NCBI RefSeq assembly: GCF_013760955.1
Contig: NZ_JACDUL010000002.1
Span: 1-64,000 of the forward strand
Origin: Methanococcus maripaludis
Lineage (GTDB): Archaea; AGJL01; Methanococci; Methanococcales; Methanococcaceae
Direction of reading: 5' to 3'
DNA length: 64,000 nucleotides
Shown here: in pieces, positions 45,446 to 55,505 of the stretch
How positions within the stretch are numbered: the first letter of the stretch is position 1
Layout: each line of letters starts with the position of its first letter
Notes under the pieces: generated by a model
Databases searched by the model: none
What the model saw: the letters and a program-made list of their open reading frames with translations, nothing else
Told to the model about the DNA's origin: nothing
Program-made: the position numbers and the translations under genes

Positions 45446-48283
45446 TTGGTTTTCAATCCAAAACAGGACGAAGTAGCTGAAAATATTAATGGAATTTATG
45501 TTGTGGATGCAGGACCTGGAACTGGGAAAACCCACACAATCACAAAACGATATTTAAATATTTTAAATTCTGCGGATATTGGTGATATTTTACTTCTCAC
45601 ATTTACAAAAAATGCTGCAGAAAATATGAAAAAGAAAATATTTAATAAAGTTATAAGCCACGATTCGTCCATAAACCTTCTTGATGCAAATATTTCAACA
45701 TTTCACTCATTCTGTAATAAAATATTACGGGAAAACCCCGAAAGCGCACCTTACTACCTTGGAATCAATGAACCACTATCGAAAAATTATTCGATTTTAG
45801 AAAGTTCAATCCTTGAAAACTACTTCTTTAAATCCGTTTACTACGATTTTAAAGAAAAAAACCTTGAAAAATACCCCGAAATATTTAAAACAGTTTCTAA
45901 AAACTATTTTGAAATTTTATTTTTGATAAAAAAACTGCTTTCAAAAGGGATCTTTCCAACAAAGGATGGATGGTTTTTAGATGGTGAAAAAAGACTTATT
46001 GGAGATTTTGAAGAATTTTTAAAAGTTTCCAATAATTCAAATGCACCAGTTATGGGTAAAAAAGATTTTACTCAATCAAAAATGCTAAAAAAATTTAAAA
46101 GTTCGGGGGATAAAGTATATCTTGACACTCCCGACGATATCGAAGAAAATAAACAAATCAGTCAAAAGTACATTGAAGAATCGTTTAACGAAGATAGGGC
46201 TGACTTGCTTTCATTTATTCATGATATTTATTTTAATTACATTGAAAAGTCAGTTATCGAAAATAAACTCAATTTTGACTTTCTAACGATGTTTTCATAC
46301 CTCATGTTATATCACGACCATAAATTAAGGGAAAATAATTCGTTTAGGTATATTATGGTCGATGAATTTCAGGATACTAATGAGTTGCAATTTATTTTAA
46401 CATTAATGCTTTTAAAAGAGCCAAATTTATGTGCTGTTGGAGACTGGAAACAGGGAATATATGGATTTAGAAATGCTACTATTGATAATATATTGAATTT
46501 CGAAGAAAAGCTAAATGAATATAAGAACCTGTTAAACGATGAATTTGAAAGAATTAAATTTGATTTAAATGCAGAAAACAAAGAATTTGTAATAAATTTT
46601 AGAAGTTCACAAAAAATCCTTGACTTTTCAAATAACGCATTAATTGCAAAAGGTTCGAGTTCTGAAGAAATAGATTCCAACGAAATTTTAAAAAATGTTA
46701 CAAAACTTTCTGCAAATTTTGATATGAAAGAATATTCTGAAATTGAATTTATAAATTCTAAAGATAAAGAATCTGAAATAAAATCGATTCTTTCAAAAAT
46801 CTCGGAAATTGTAAACAATGAAAAATACAAAATTGTTGATTATAACGATGAAAAACCGGTATTCCGGCCGATTGAATATTCCGACATTGCAGTTCTTTCA
46901 AGAACTAGAAACTTCGGACTAGAAATTCACAAACACGCTAAAAAATTAGGAATTCCAGCAAAATATGATGGTGGAATTGAATTATTTAATGCAAGGGAAT
47001 CAGTTTTAATTTTAGCATGGCTTAGGCTCCTTTCAAATATTGACGACAAACGAGCATGGGTTACAATACTTGCTGAAGATAATTACCCATATTTGGAAAA
47101 GCGAAAAATTATTTCTGAAAAAGAATATCCTGAAAAATACATTGAATTTAGGAAAAACTTGCAAAAAATTCAAAATAATGTTATATTTTTAATTTCTGAA
47201 ATTTTTAAACATTACAACATAGATAATGATTATTCTAATGCAATTACGGCCCAAATATCTAGTCTTTGTTCCAATAATTTAATATCAACTAAAATTTTAG
47301 CAAATTTCATTGAAGAAGCAATTCAAAACAATGAAACTTTTGAAATCGAAATAGATTCTTCTCCAAATTCGATCACCATCCAGACAGTTCACGGATCAAA
47401 AGGGCTTGAATACCCTGTAGTATTCATTGTAAATTGTAACCAAAAAAATTTCCCATCTGAAATGTCTGAAAAAGGACTTTTAACCCATTCTGATTTATAT
47501 GGGGCTAGATTATCTAAAATATATGGAATTAAGGGGGAATATCACAGTTTATTTAATAATTGGAAAGCAGATCTTTTAAAAGCTGCTGTTTTAAGGGAAT
47601 ATGATGAAGAGAGAAGACTGATGTTTGTTGCAATAACTCGTGCAAAACAGTACGTTTATTTTACGGCGTATAACCCTTCAAACTTTTTCAAGGAATTATC
47701 TAGGGATTTTTCAATTTTAGAACCTTCTGAATTCGAATTTTCTAAAATTGAGAATGATGTAGAAATTCAAAATACTGAATTTGAACTTGAAAATTATGTT
47801 AAACAGGGCCATATTTACAGTGTGCATGATTTTATAGATTTTACTCCCTCTGAGGGTGGAAGAGGAATTGAATTTGGAAACTATATTCACCACGTTGCAG
47901 AGCAGTTCGCACTGAAAAAAGAGGTTTTTGACGATTCAAAAGAGGTTTTAGAAGTTAAAAACTTTATAGATTCGTTAGACGCTATTGAATTAATTCCTGA
48001 AATTGAATGTTCTCTTCCAGTAAACGGAAATTTAATTCGGGGAATTATTGATTTACTTGCCATGTATGATGATAAAATAGAAATAATTGATTATAAAACA
48101 GACGTTTCAAAAATAAACCATGAGGAATATAGAAAACAGCTTTCAATTTATTATTATGTTGTAAAAGAATATTTTAAAAAGAATACATTATGTAAAATAT
48201 ATTATGTAAGTTTAGAGGAAGTTGTTGAAGTAAATCCGTTGGGATATGATGAATTGGTTAGTTTAATGTCTGAAAGGATTTGA
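45446..48283 (+). CDS. AddA-like UvrD helicase with C-terminal nuclease
   Basis: 945 residues from a TTG one base past the AddB-like stop. Motif I GPGTGKT at residues 23-29, ILLLTFTKNAAENMKKK (Ia), IMVDEFQDTNELQF (II), GDWKQGIYGFRNATI (III), TIQTVHGSKGLEYPVVFIVN (V) and RRLMFVAITRAKQYVY (VI) show an active SF1A helicase. The C-terminal nuclease has GNYIHHVAEQF (~813), RGIIDLLAMYDDKIEIIDYK (~866-884). With the preceding gene it forms an AddAB-like pair. Confidence 0.9.
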   Translation: MVFNPKQDEVAENINGIYVVDAGPGTGKTHTITKRYLNILNSADIGDILLLTFTKNAAENMKKKIFNKVISHDSSINLLDANISTFHSFCNKILRENPESAPYYLGINEPLSKNYSILESSILENYFFKSVYYDFKEKNLEKYPEIFKTVSKNYFEILFLIKKLLSKGIFPTKDGWFLDGEKRLIGDFEEFLKVSNNSNAPVMGKKDFTQSKMLKKFKSSGDKVYLDTPDDIEENKQISQKYIEESFNEDRADLLSFIHDIYFNYIEKSVIENKLNFDFLTMFSYLMLYHDHKLRENNSFRYIMVDEFQDTNELQFILTLMLLKEPNLCAVGDWKQGIYGFRNATIDNILNFEEKLNEYKNLLNDEFERIKFDLNAENKEFVINFRSSQKILDFSNNALIAKGSSSEEIDSNEILKNVTKLSANFDMKEYSEIEFINSKDKESEIKSILSKISEIVNNEKYKIVDYNDEKPVFRPIEYSDIAVLSRTRNFGLEIHKHAKKLGIPAKYDGGIELFNARESVLILAWLRLLSNIDDKRAWVTILAEDNYPYLEKRKIISEKEYPEKYIEFRKNLQKIQNNVIFLISEIFKHYNIDNDYSNAITAQISSLCSNNLISTKILANFIEEAIQNNETFEIEIDSSPNSITIQTVHGSKGLEYPVVFIVNCNQKNFPSEMSEKGLLTHSDLYGARLSKIYGIKGEYHSLFNNWKADLLKAAVLREYDEERRLMFVAITRAKQYVYFTAYNPSNFFKELSRDFSILEPSEFEFSKIENDVEIQNTEFELENYVKQGHIYSVHDFIDFTPSEGGRGIEFGNYIHHVAEQFALKKEVFDDSKEVLEVKNFIDSLDAIELIPEIECSLPVNGNLIRGIIDLLAMYDDKIEIIDYKTDVSKINHEEYRKQLSIYYYVVKEYFKKNTLCKIYYVSLEEVVEVNPLGYDELVSLMSERI

Positions 48284-48327
48284 TTAAATACTCATTATTT
48301 CTTTTAAAAAAATATAATGTGAAACAG

Positions 48328-50289
48328 ATGATTCCAGAATCTCCAAATATGCTAGAACATATCCCAGAAGACTTTAAGTACTGGCGAAAGTACCAGCAGG
48401 AAAAAGTTGAGGAGATTTTAGGCCATATTTCAAACGGTAAGAAAATAATCGTTTTAAATGCGCCAACTGGGGCTGGAAAATCACTTTACAATATTTCGGT
48501 TGGTTCAATTTTAAATTCTTTAAACGAAAATAATAATGCCTTTGTTCTAACTTCAACTAAAATGCTTCAAAATCAGTATTCAGACGAGTTTCCAGAAGTA
48601 AGGGTGATTAAAGGACGTGCAAATTACCCTTGCAAATCTTGGGAATGGCTTTACAATTTAAGAAAGAATGAAGATGCTAAAAAAGGGAAAAAAACTGAAG
48701 AATACAAAGCGAAAACCTTTGAAGACTGTTATAAAATTGCTAAAAACACAAAATGCAATTTTGAAGGCGTTTGTGAATATAAACTTGCTAAAAAAGAGGC
48801 TTTGGAATCTACTTTTGCATGCATGAATATGGCTTATTTTATCCTTGCAGTCCCGAATGAAGAAGTAGGCTTTGAAAACAGGACTTTGTGCATAATTGAC
48901 GAAGCACACAACATTGAAGATACATTAATGAACCATTACACGATTGAAATTACTAAAAAACGTGTGGAAAAATTAAGAAAGAGTTTAAAAGAACAAAAAG
49001 AAGTTAACTTTCCAAAAGAAAAATGGAATGGAATTTTACCTGTAAACATCTATTTTAAAGATATTATAAACTACGCAGTCGATGCAGCATTTGAAAATAT
49101 CTACGAAGGGGAAGCTGAGCTCTTAAATTTTTTGAAAAAAACAGTTTACAGTGATATAAAAATAATCCTCGATAAGCAGTTGGTATCTAAAGATATCTTT
49201 TTTATGAAAGTTAAAAATCAAAATAACCTAATAAATATGTCTAATTTAGAAAGAAAACAGAAATTGATTAATTATTCTAAAATGTTTTTACCATCAAACT
49301 ATATAGACCTTTCAGAATCTGAAACAACGAGATTTATGGATTCTATTGAAAAATACCAAAAAAGAATAAAAAATGCCATAAATCTATTCGATGATTTATA
49401 CAAAATTGAAGAAATTCAAGAATCTGGTGAAATGGGTGCCAAATGGATTCCAACACATGTTGAAAGAAATTATGGAAAAAACGTTGGAACTTATTTGGAA
49501 AAAATCATTTTAAAACCAATCGATGTTAAAGACTTAAAAGAAGAGCTGTTCGACCAGGCTGAATTCTATATTTTATCATCTGCAACGCTTTCAAAGCAGC
49601 ATATGAAAGATCTCGGATTTTCTGAAAAAGATTATGCAGTTGTAAGTGTTCCTGCATCTTTTCCAGTTAAAAATCGCCCTTTAAAAATAATAAACGAATT
49701 CAACATGAAGTATGAATATTTAAATAAAAAAGACTATTTCAAAAAAACTGTTGAAAAATTGGATTTAATACTTTCCAATCATAAAAATGAGCGTGGAATT
49801 ATCCATGTTTCATCAAATAAACTCATGAAAGATATTTTTAAAAATTCGATTCATAAAAACAGGATGATAAAGGTAACATCTAATGGAAATCTTTCAGAGG
49901 GGATAGAATCTATCGATTCAGGATTATATTATCACGAAAAGAATAATAACAGCGTTTTAATTTCCCCAAGTTTACATACGGGGGTTGATTTTAAAGATGA
50001 TAAAGCAAGATTTCAGATCATTTTTAAAGTTCCGTTTCTTGCGGGAGATGAGCAAGTAACTGCAAGGCGAAAAAAAGATCCAAACTGGTATTTTGGAAAA
50101 GCAGTAACCCAGATGATTCAGTCGTATGGGAGAACCACACGTTCAGTTAATGACTATTCAATAACGTATATTTTAGACAAACGAGCACTTCATTATTTAA
50201 AAAATGATAATTTTACTCCAAATTGGGTAAAAGAAGCTGTTATTAAATACAATACTGTTGAAGATGCTTTAATAGACAAATCATTATAA
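48328..50289 (+). CDS. XPD/DinG-family Fe-S helicase
   Basis: 653 residues from the ATG at 48328 (TGTGA upstream); an alternative TTG at 48280 overlaps the previous stop and adds 16 residues. Walker A is APTGAGKS with K51, DEAH is IIDEAHNIED at 191, and four cysteines at about 102, 134, 143 and 149 form the XPD Fe-S domain. Motif VI region reads QMIQSYGRTTRSVNDYSITY. It is a 5'-3' DNA helicase of superfamily 2. As the third gene of the AddB/AddA operon it may feed unwound DNA to the nucleases. Confidence 0.88.
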   Translation: MIPESPNMLEHIPEDFKYWRKYQQEKVEEILGHISNGKKIIVLNAPTGAGKSLYNISVGSILNSLNENNNAFVLTSTKMLQNQYSDEFPEVRVIKGRANYPCKSWEWLYNLRKNEDAKKGKKTEEYKAKTFEDCYKIAKNTKCNFEGVCEYKLAKKEALESTFACMNMAYFILAVPNEEVGFENRTLCIIDEAHNIEDTLMNHYTIEITKKRVEKLRKSLKEQKEVNFPKEKWNGILPVNIYFKDIINYAVDAAFENIYEGEAELLNFLKKTVYSDIKIILDKQLVSKDIFFMKVKNQNNLINMSNLERKQKLINYSKMFLPSNYIDLSESETTRFMDSIEKYQKRIKNAINLFDDLYKIEEIQESGEMGAKWIPTHVERNYGKNVGTYLEKIILKPIDVKDLKEELFDQAEFYILSSATLSKQHMKDLGFSEKDYAVVSVPASFPVKNRPLKIINEFNMKYEYLNKKDYFKKTVEKLDLILSNHKNERGIIHVSSNKLMKDIFKNSIHKNRMIKVTSNGNLSEGIESIDSGLYYHEKNNNSVLISPSLHTGVDFKDDKARFQIIFKVPFLAGDEQVTARRKKDPNWYFGKAVTQMIQSYGRTTRSVNDYSITYILDKRALHYLKNDNFTPNWVKEAVIKYNTVEDALIDKSL

Positions 50290-50385
50290 ATTAAATTTTG
50301 GAAATTTTACATTTGTAACTAACAAAATCCATATTTTATTGGATAAACTGTTCGAAATTAATTTTTAAAAATTAAAAATTGGTAG

Positions 50386-50979
50386 TTAATTTTGGGCATT
50401 CGTCAGCTCTTTTGCTCTTTCAATGTAAATATTGGCTTCAGAATATTTCCCAATTTTTTGTAATGTTAATCCTTTATTATAAAGAGCTTGCGTATTGTTT
50501 TCATTCAGTATCAATACTTCATCGTAATAGCCGTTAGCTTGAGCATAGTTTTCTTGAAACTGGAGTACTCTGGCTTTTCCATATAGTGCATCTTCGGTTT
50601 CAGGTTTAATCGAAAGTGCTTTTTCATAGTATGGAAGTGCATCATTGTAACGTTCAAGTTTTAAAAGCAAATTTCCGACATGACATAATGTATCAATGTT
50701 TTCAGGATCAATTTCATAAGCTCTTACATATGAACTAAGGGATTCATCGTAACGTTCAAGGTTTTCTAATGCAATCCCTTTATTTTTATATATCTCATCA
50801 TTTGGATTAATTTTATAAAATATGCTATCCAGTGCGATATCATAGTTTAATATGGCCATTTCATAACGCCCTTGGCTTAGATACGAATCTCCTTTTGCTA
50901 CATAGTCAGTATTATCAGTACAGCCTGAAAATGAACTAACTAATATGATCCCGAAAATAAAAAGAAAAAGTTTTTTCAT
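50386..50979 (-). CDS. TPR-repeat lipoprotein
   Basis: 197 residues from the ATG at 50979, preceded by GAGGGAT. Lipoprotein signal LFLFIFGIILVSSFSGC, then four to five tetratricopeptide repeats (AKGDSYLSQGRYEMAILNYD, LLKLERYNDALPYYEKALSI, KIGKYSEANIYIERA). TPR lipoproteins scaffold other proteins at the cell surface. It is 14 bp behind the GIY-YIG gene and likely cotranscribed. Confidence 0.88.
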   Translation of the reverse strand: MKKLFLFIFGIILVSSFSGCTDNTDYVAKGDSYLSQGRYEMAILNYDIALDSIFYKINPNDEIYKNKGIALENLERYDESLSSYVRAYEIDPENIDTLCHVGNLLLKLERYNDALPYYEKALSIKPETEDALYGKARVLQFQENYAQANGYYDEVLILNENNTQALYNKGLTLQKIGKYSEANIYIERAKELTNAQN

Positions 50980-50993
50980 AGCAGATCCCTCGC

Positions 50994-51248
50994 TTAACCC
51001 CACAAAGTTTTATTGTATTTCGGGGTTTTACTTTTGGTTCCACCATATTTTTCAATTAGTTCTCTTTCCATTTTTTTGGCGTTAGATTGTGTTTTTTTGT
51101 TAGTTAAAACATTCATATGGGTAAATTTTTTACCTGCTCGTGCGTGTTCTTTTGCTCTTCTTTCGGGATCGTTTGAAATCCCAATATATACTTTTTTACG
51201 CCCTTGTTTTAATTCATAGACTTTTGTTGTTCTTTGTACCTTGGCCAT
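50994..51248 (-). CDS. Minimal GIY-YIG nuclease-like protein
   Basis: 84 residues from ATG 51248 behind GGTGG (a longer frame to 51335 lacks support). The fold is compact: VYELKQGRKKVYIGISNDP (GIY-YIG strands with Y and YIG), R in ERRAKEHARAGKKFTHM, E in MERELIEKYGG and N in PKYNK, so all catalytic positions seem present. GIY-YIG proteins of this size nick DNA or process recombination structures. The role is unknown. Confidence 0.72.
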   Translation of the reverse strand: MAKVQRTTKVYELKQGRKKVYIGISNDPERRAKEHARAGKKFTHMNVLTNKKTQSNAKKMERELIEKYGGTKSKTPKYNKTLWG

Positions 51249-51335
51249 AAAACCACCATTTTTGTTATTTTCTAAATCAGGAATAAAACGCATTTTAAAT
51301 AGCGTTTGCAGAGTTTTGACTACCATAATCGTCAC

Positions 51336-51703
51336 AAATCCGATCAGATGGTTATATATATCATAAATTCAAAAGTGGAAATTGTGTTCTAAATATTGGA
51401 TTCCACGTTTGAATCAAAATTGTTTCTTTTTTACATTTTATCACACCTCAGAGGATCTTATCGATCATACTCGCATAATATACGATTATTTTTAAAATTC
51501 TCAACTTAACAGTATTAAAAACAATAGAAAACTGACGAAAAAAGTATTTCTAATTTTTAAAAAGATATTTTTTCATCCCTTATTTCTACAGTAATTATCC
51601 TATCAAATAATACTGGCCCATAACGATATTTAAGTATTAACAAAAAAGTAAGTTTAATATACTTAATATTATTAATTTATAAACTATATTTAATTTTAAA
51701 TAT
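51336..51703. other. Non-coding stretch between divergent genes
   Basis: Promoter-bearing region for two divergent transcripts. A good GAGGTGTGAT site near 51440 (minus strand) precedes an ATG followed at once by TAA, so a leader or an eroded gene is possible. Nothing else recognised. Confidence 0.4.
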
Positions 51704-51715
51704 GTGGTGATTATT

Positions 51716-52534
51716 TTGGAAATACCATTAAGGGTCCATATATGCTTAGTTGGTTTCGAAGTAGAAAGAATAAGCAAAGCCGCACTGGAAAGAAAAGCAG
51801 ACCGAGTATATCTTATTACAAAACATAAGGATGATAAAGGACGTGTTTTTTTTGATAAAAATAAAGAAATCCTTGAAAAACACAATGTTGAAGTTATTGG
51901 AAAATTTATTGATGATATTGTATTGGAAGACATCCTCAAAGTTACTAAAGAAATTATAAAAAATGAAAACACTGAAAATACAATTTACATAAATATCTCA
52001 TCAGGTAGTACACTTGCTGCAATTTCAGGAATGCTCTGTTCAATGATGTATTCCACAGATAAAAGAATTATTCCTTATTATGTAAAAGCAAAAGATTATT
52101 TGGATAAAACAAAGAACGAAGACAAAGAAAAAATAACTGAAATCATGGGCAAAAATTATGGGGGTACCCCCCCTATTACGAGCGGAATTTTAGCTATTTC
52201 AGATATTTTAACGTTCCCAATGAGTTTGCCAAGTAATGAATTATTAATATTTTTAAAAGAGATACAAAAAGAAAAAGATGGCATATCCATAAGCGCATTG
52301 ATTGAATTTTCAAAAACGGATGATAATATTGCCAAATTTCGGGAATTAACTAAACGAAATGACATTAAAGAATCTTCCCAGAAAACAAAACAAAGTGAAT
52401 ATGCTTGGATAAACCAAAATATCTTAAAAAAACTAAGGGATGAATGGGAACTAATAACTATTGAAAAAAGGGGAAGAAACCATTTTGTAAAAATAAACGA
52501 GAAAGGAGAAAAAATGTTGAAATATTTGTGTTAA
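51716..52534 (+). CDS. CARF-like/HTH regulator (DUF6293, HFX_2341 family)
   Basis: 272 residues from a TTG with GGTGAT at good spacing; an ATG at 51704 is in frame but overlaps that site. The N-terminal ~135 residues are a Rossmann-like CARF relative (RVHICLVGFEVERISKAALE, DRVYLITKHKDDKGRVFFDK, and YINISSGSTLAAISGMLCSM, the ligand-loop position). The rest is a winged helix (EWELITIEKRGRNHFVKINE). CARF proteins sense cyclic oligoadenylate or nucleotide signals and regulate defence. No CRISPR locus is in the window. Confidence 0.82.
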   Translation: MEIPLRVHICLVGFEVERISKAALERKADRVYLITKHKDDKGRVFFDKNKEILEKHNVEVIGKFIDDIVLEDILKVTKEIIKNENTENTIYINISSGSTLAAISGMLCSMMYSTDKRIIPYYVKAKDYLDKTKNEDKEKITEIMGKNYGGTPPITSGILAISDILTFPMSLPSNELLIFLKEIQKEKDGISISALIEFSKTDDNIAKFRELTKRNDIKESSQKTKQSEYAWINQNILKKLRDEWELITIEKRGRNHFVKINEKGEKMLKYLC

Positions 52535-52601
52535 TATCAAATATGGAACATTATTTAATATAATGCACTAATTAATACTACATTATGGGATAAGGGGATA
52601 T

Positions 52602-53171
52602 ATGAAAGTATTCTTAGACACTGAAACAACAGGCCTTGAACCTGGCCAAATTGCGCAGATATCGTACATAATTTCAGATGATGATTTGAATATTCAAAAG
52701 GCAGAAAACATATATTTCAAAGTTAACTCCATGGAAACAAAAGCTCAAAGTGTTCATGGGTTGTCTATTGAAAAATTAGAACTGCTTTCTGACGGAAAAT
52801 CATTTACAGATCATGCTAATCAAATTTTAGATGATATTGACCAGAAAATCTTAATTTGTCACAATGTTCCATTTGATTACAAATTTTTAAACTCCGAATT
52901 TGTAAGATGTGGCATTGAATATGATCCTAAAAAATTCTGTACCATGAATCACTACACCAATTTATGTGGGATTCCTAATCCTTATCGTCCAGGTTATAAA
53001 TGGCCAAGACTGGAAGAAACTTTGGATTTTTTAAGTATTGAAAAAAGTGAAGTTTTAAAAAATGCATTGAACCTTTTTGGAAATACGACTGGTTTTCACG
53101 ATTCCAGATTTGATTCCATGGGTCTTTTTATGATTTATAAAGAAGGAATTAAAAGAGGATTTATACAATAA
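52602..53171 (+). CDS. DnaQ-like 3'-5' exonuclease (DEDDh)
   Basis: 189 residues, start after AAGGGGAT. Exo I VFLDTETTGLEPGQIAQISY, Exo II LICHNVPFDYKFLNSEFVRC and Exo III FHDSRFDSMG (the H and D of DEDDh) are present. It lies 45 bp before the YprA/MrfA-like helicase gene, so the two may act like MrfB and MrfA of Bacillus, a mitomycin-damage repair pair. MrfB proper has a different RNase H-like domain, so this is an analogy. Confidence 0.88.
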   Translation: MKVFLDTETTGLEPGQIAQISYIISDDDLNIQKAENIYFKVNSMETKAQSVHGLSIEKLELLSDGKSFTDHANQILDDIDQKILICHNVPFDYKFLNSEFVRCGIEYDPKKFCTMNHYTNLCGIPNPYRPGYKWPRLEETLDFLSIEKSEVLKNALNLFGNTTGFHDSRFDSMGLFMIYKEGIKRGFIQ

Positions 53172-53216
53172 TCGCAAAAATAATTAAAATACATTTTAAC
53201 AAAATTTGGTGTTTTA

Positions 53217-55505
53217 ATGGGGCGGGCTCTTGAATTACTAAACAAAATGCGGAAAAATAAGTCATTTAATGACTATATTGAACATGTTAGGGAAATTCCT
53301 GAAAAAGATGCGGAGTACTCCGAAGAAGAATTAAATCTTCCACAATGTATTCAAAATTATTTGAACGGTAAATATATCAAACCATATACGCACCAGTATG
53401 AAACACTAAATCATGCAAGGGGTGGAAAAAACGTACTTATTACAACTTCAACCGCTTCTGGAAAGAGTTTATGTTTTAATTTGCCCGTATTCGAGAAGTT
53501 AGCAAACGATAGTTCCGCAACTGCACTTTACATTTATCCAACAAAAGCACTGTCAAATGATCAATTAACGACTTTAAAATCCATGGACTCTGAAATGAGT
53601 TTGAAAATTTATCCCGATAGATATGATGGAGATACAAATCGGGATTTAAAATCGGAAATTAGGGCCACTAGTCGGTTGGTAGTTACAAACCCATATATGC
53701 TTCATTTAGTACTCCCATATCATAAAGGATGGACTCGCTTTTTTGAAAATCTTAAATATGTAATCATTGACGAAGCGCATATGTACCGGGGGGTTTTTGG
53801 ATCCCATGTTTCTTTTTTAATTAGGCGTTTAAGACGAATTTGTGAAAATTATGGATCAAACCCCCAATTTGTAATGTCTACTGCCACCCTTGCAAATCCA
53901 GAAGAGTTCTCTCAAAAATTAACAGGTCTTGATTTTGAAGTTGTTGAAAACGATGGATCTCAAAAAAGTAAAAAATATTTTGTACTTTATAATACGATGA
54001 AACAGACAACTTCAGAAGATTCATGGAATAAAGCAGCAGTTCGATTATTTAAAGCGAGTATGTTGTCAAAACTTCAAACAATTGGATTTACACGAACTAG
54101 AAGAATGACTGAACTTCTGACCGTTTGGGTAAAAGAAGACCTTGACCCAACACTTCAAAATAAAGTTTCGGCTTATCGGTCAGGATACAGTACAAAAAAC
54201 AGAATTGAAATAGAAAATCGTCTTAAACAGGGCAAATTATGGGGTATTTTTTCAACAAATGCCTTGGAAGTTGGAATTGATATTGGATCTCTTGATTCAG
54301 TACTAATGTATGGCTATCCTGGAACTTTAATGTCACTTTGGCAGCAGGCAGGCCGTGCTGGACGTTCAGGAAGTGATTCGATCGTTACACTTTTTGCAAA
54401 TTCTGATGCACTTGACCAATATTTGGTAAAACATCCTGAAATGATATTTGAAAAAACTCCTGAAAATGCGGTAGTCGACTTGAATAATTACCATATTCTT
54501 GAAAAACAGCTGGAATGTGCGGCCTATGAACTGGAGCTAACTCCAAATGGTAAAGATTCAGATTTTTGTAACGGCATCGAAAAACGTATTTTGAGAATGG
54601 AAGAGAATGGACGTTTAAAAAAACAGAATGGAGGATATGTGTCAACCACTGAAAATCCTGCTTTAAATGTAAATATGAACGTTGTTTCATCTGAAATTTT
54701 CAAAGTTATTGATGAAAATGGAAGAAAAATTGAAGAAATCGATAAATGGCACGTATATTGTGAAGCCCATAAAGGTGCAATTTTAATAAATCAGGGTGAA
54801 AAGTACCTGATTAAAGATATTGATCTTGAAAATAAAAAATGTATCGCTAAAAAGGTGAAATACGATTACCATACCGATGCATATGCCACAACCGATATAA
54901 AAATTGAAAAAGAACTTAATTCAAGAAATTACGGGGAATTTACCTTTCATTTTGGGGAAGTTAATGTAATTACCAATTACTTCGAATTTGCAGAAAAAAA
55001 GTATGGAACTGTCCTAACTAGAAAACCTTTAGATTTACCTCCTTTAACCTTCAAAACCACCGCAATGTGGATTACATTTCCACCAAGATTCATGAAATCA
55101 GTAACTGAAGGAGATAAAAGTGACATTGGTGGACTTCACGGTGCAGAACATGCAATGATAAATATATTCCCTCTTCACGTGATGTGTGATAGAAGCGATA
55201 TTGGTGGAGTTTCAGATCTAAAACACCAAGATACCAAACGTCCAACGATTTTCATATATGATGGAATGGAAGGTGGAATTGGATTATCTGAAAAAGCATT
55301 TACGCTTCCAAAGAAGATCGTTAAAACTGCTTATGAACTTGTTCGGGATTGTAATTGCGAAACAGGATGTCCTGCATGCATTTATTCTCCAAAATGTGGA
55401 AATTCAAATCAAGAACTTGATAAAGTTTCAACTTTAAGGATCCTTGAAGGATTGAATAAAAAACTTGAATTTGAACTAGATTGGTGGCTTGATAATAAGG
55501 AATAG
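53217..55505 (+). CDS. YprA/MrfA-like DEAH helicase with C-terminal DUF1998 zinc region
   Basis: 762 residues. SF2 motifs: TTSTASGKSLCF (I, near 81), YVIIDEAHMYRG (II, near 185), FVMSTATLANPEEF (III), GIFSTNALEVGIDIGSLDSV and LWQQAGRAGRSGSD (V/VI). The last ~150 residues are DUF1998-like with cysteines in NCETGCPACIYSPKCGN (about 712-728). MrfA is a DNA helicase for excision of mitomycin adducts. Adjacent DnaQ-like exonuclease supports a repair or defence module. Confidence 0.88.
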   Translation: MGRALELLNKMRKNKSFNDYIEHVREIPEKDAEYSEEELNLPQCIQNYLNGKYIKPYTHQYETLNHARGGKNVLITTSTASGKSLCFNLPVFEKLANDSSATALYIYPTKALSNDQLTTLKSMDSEMSLKIYPDRYDGDTNRDLKSEIRATSRLVVTNPYMLHLVLPYHKGWTRFFENLKYVIIDEAHMYRGVFGSHVSFLIRRLRRICENYGSNPQFVMSTATLANPEEFSQKLTGLDFEVVENDGSQKSKKYFVLYNTMKQTTSEDSWNKAAVRLFKASMLSKLQTIGFTRTRRMTELLTVWVKEDLDPTLQNKVSAYRSGYSTKNRIEIENRLKQGKLWGIFSTNALEVGIDIGSLDSVLMYGYPGTLMSLWQQAGRAGRSGSDSIVTLFANSDALDQYLVKHPEMIFEKTPENAVVDLNNYHILEKQLECAAYELELTPNGKDSDFCNGIEKRILRMEENGRLKKQNGGYVSTTENPALNVNMNVVSSEIFKVIDENGRKIEEIDKWHVYCEAHKGAILINQGEKYLIKDIDLENKKCIAKKVKYDYHTDAYATTDIKIEKELNSRNYGEFTFHFGEVNVITNYFEFAEKKYGTVLTRKPLDLPPLTFKTTAMWITFPPRFMKSVTEGDKSDIGGLHGAEHAMINIFPLHVMCDRSDIGGVSDLKHQDTKRPTIFIYDGMEGGIGLSEKAFTLPKKIVKTAYELVRDCNCETGCPACIYSPKCGNSNQELDKVSTLRILEGLNKKLEFELDWWLDNKE

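Noticed and set aside
51637-51972. Minus-strand hydrophobic frame opposite the CARF-like gene
   Set aside because: Antisense of a recognised gene; low-complexity F/L/S reading, no start signal.
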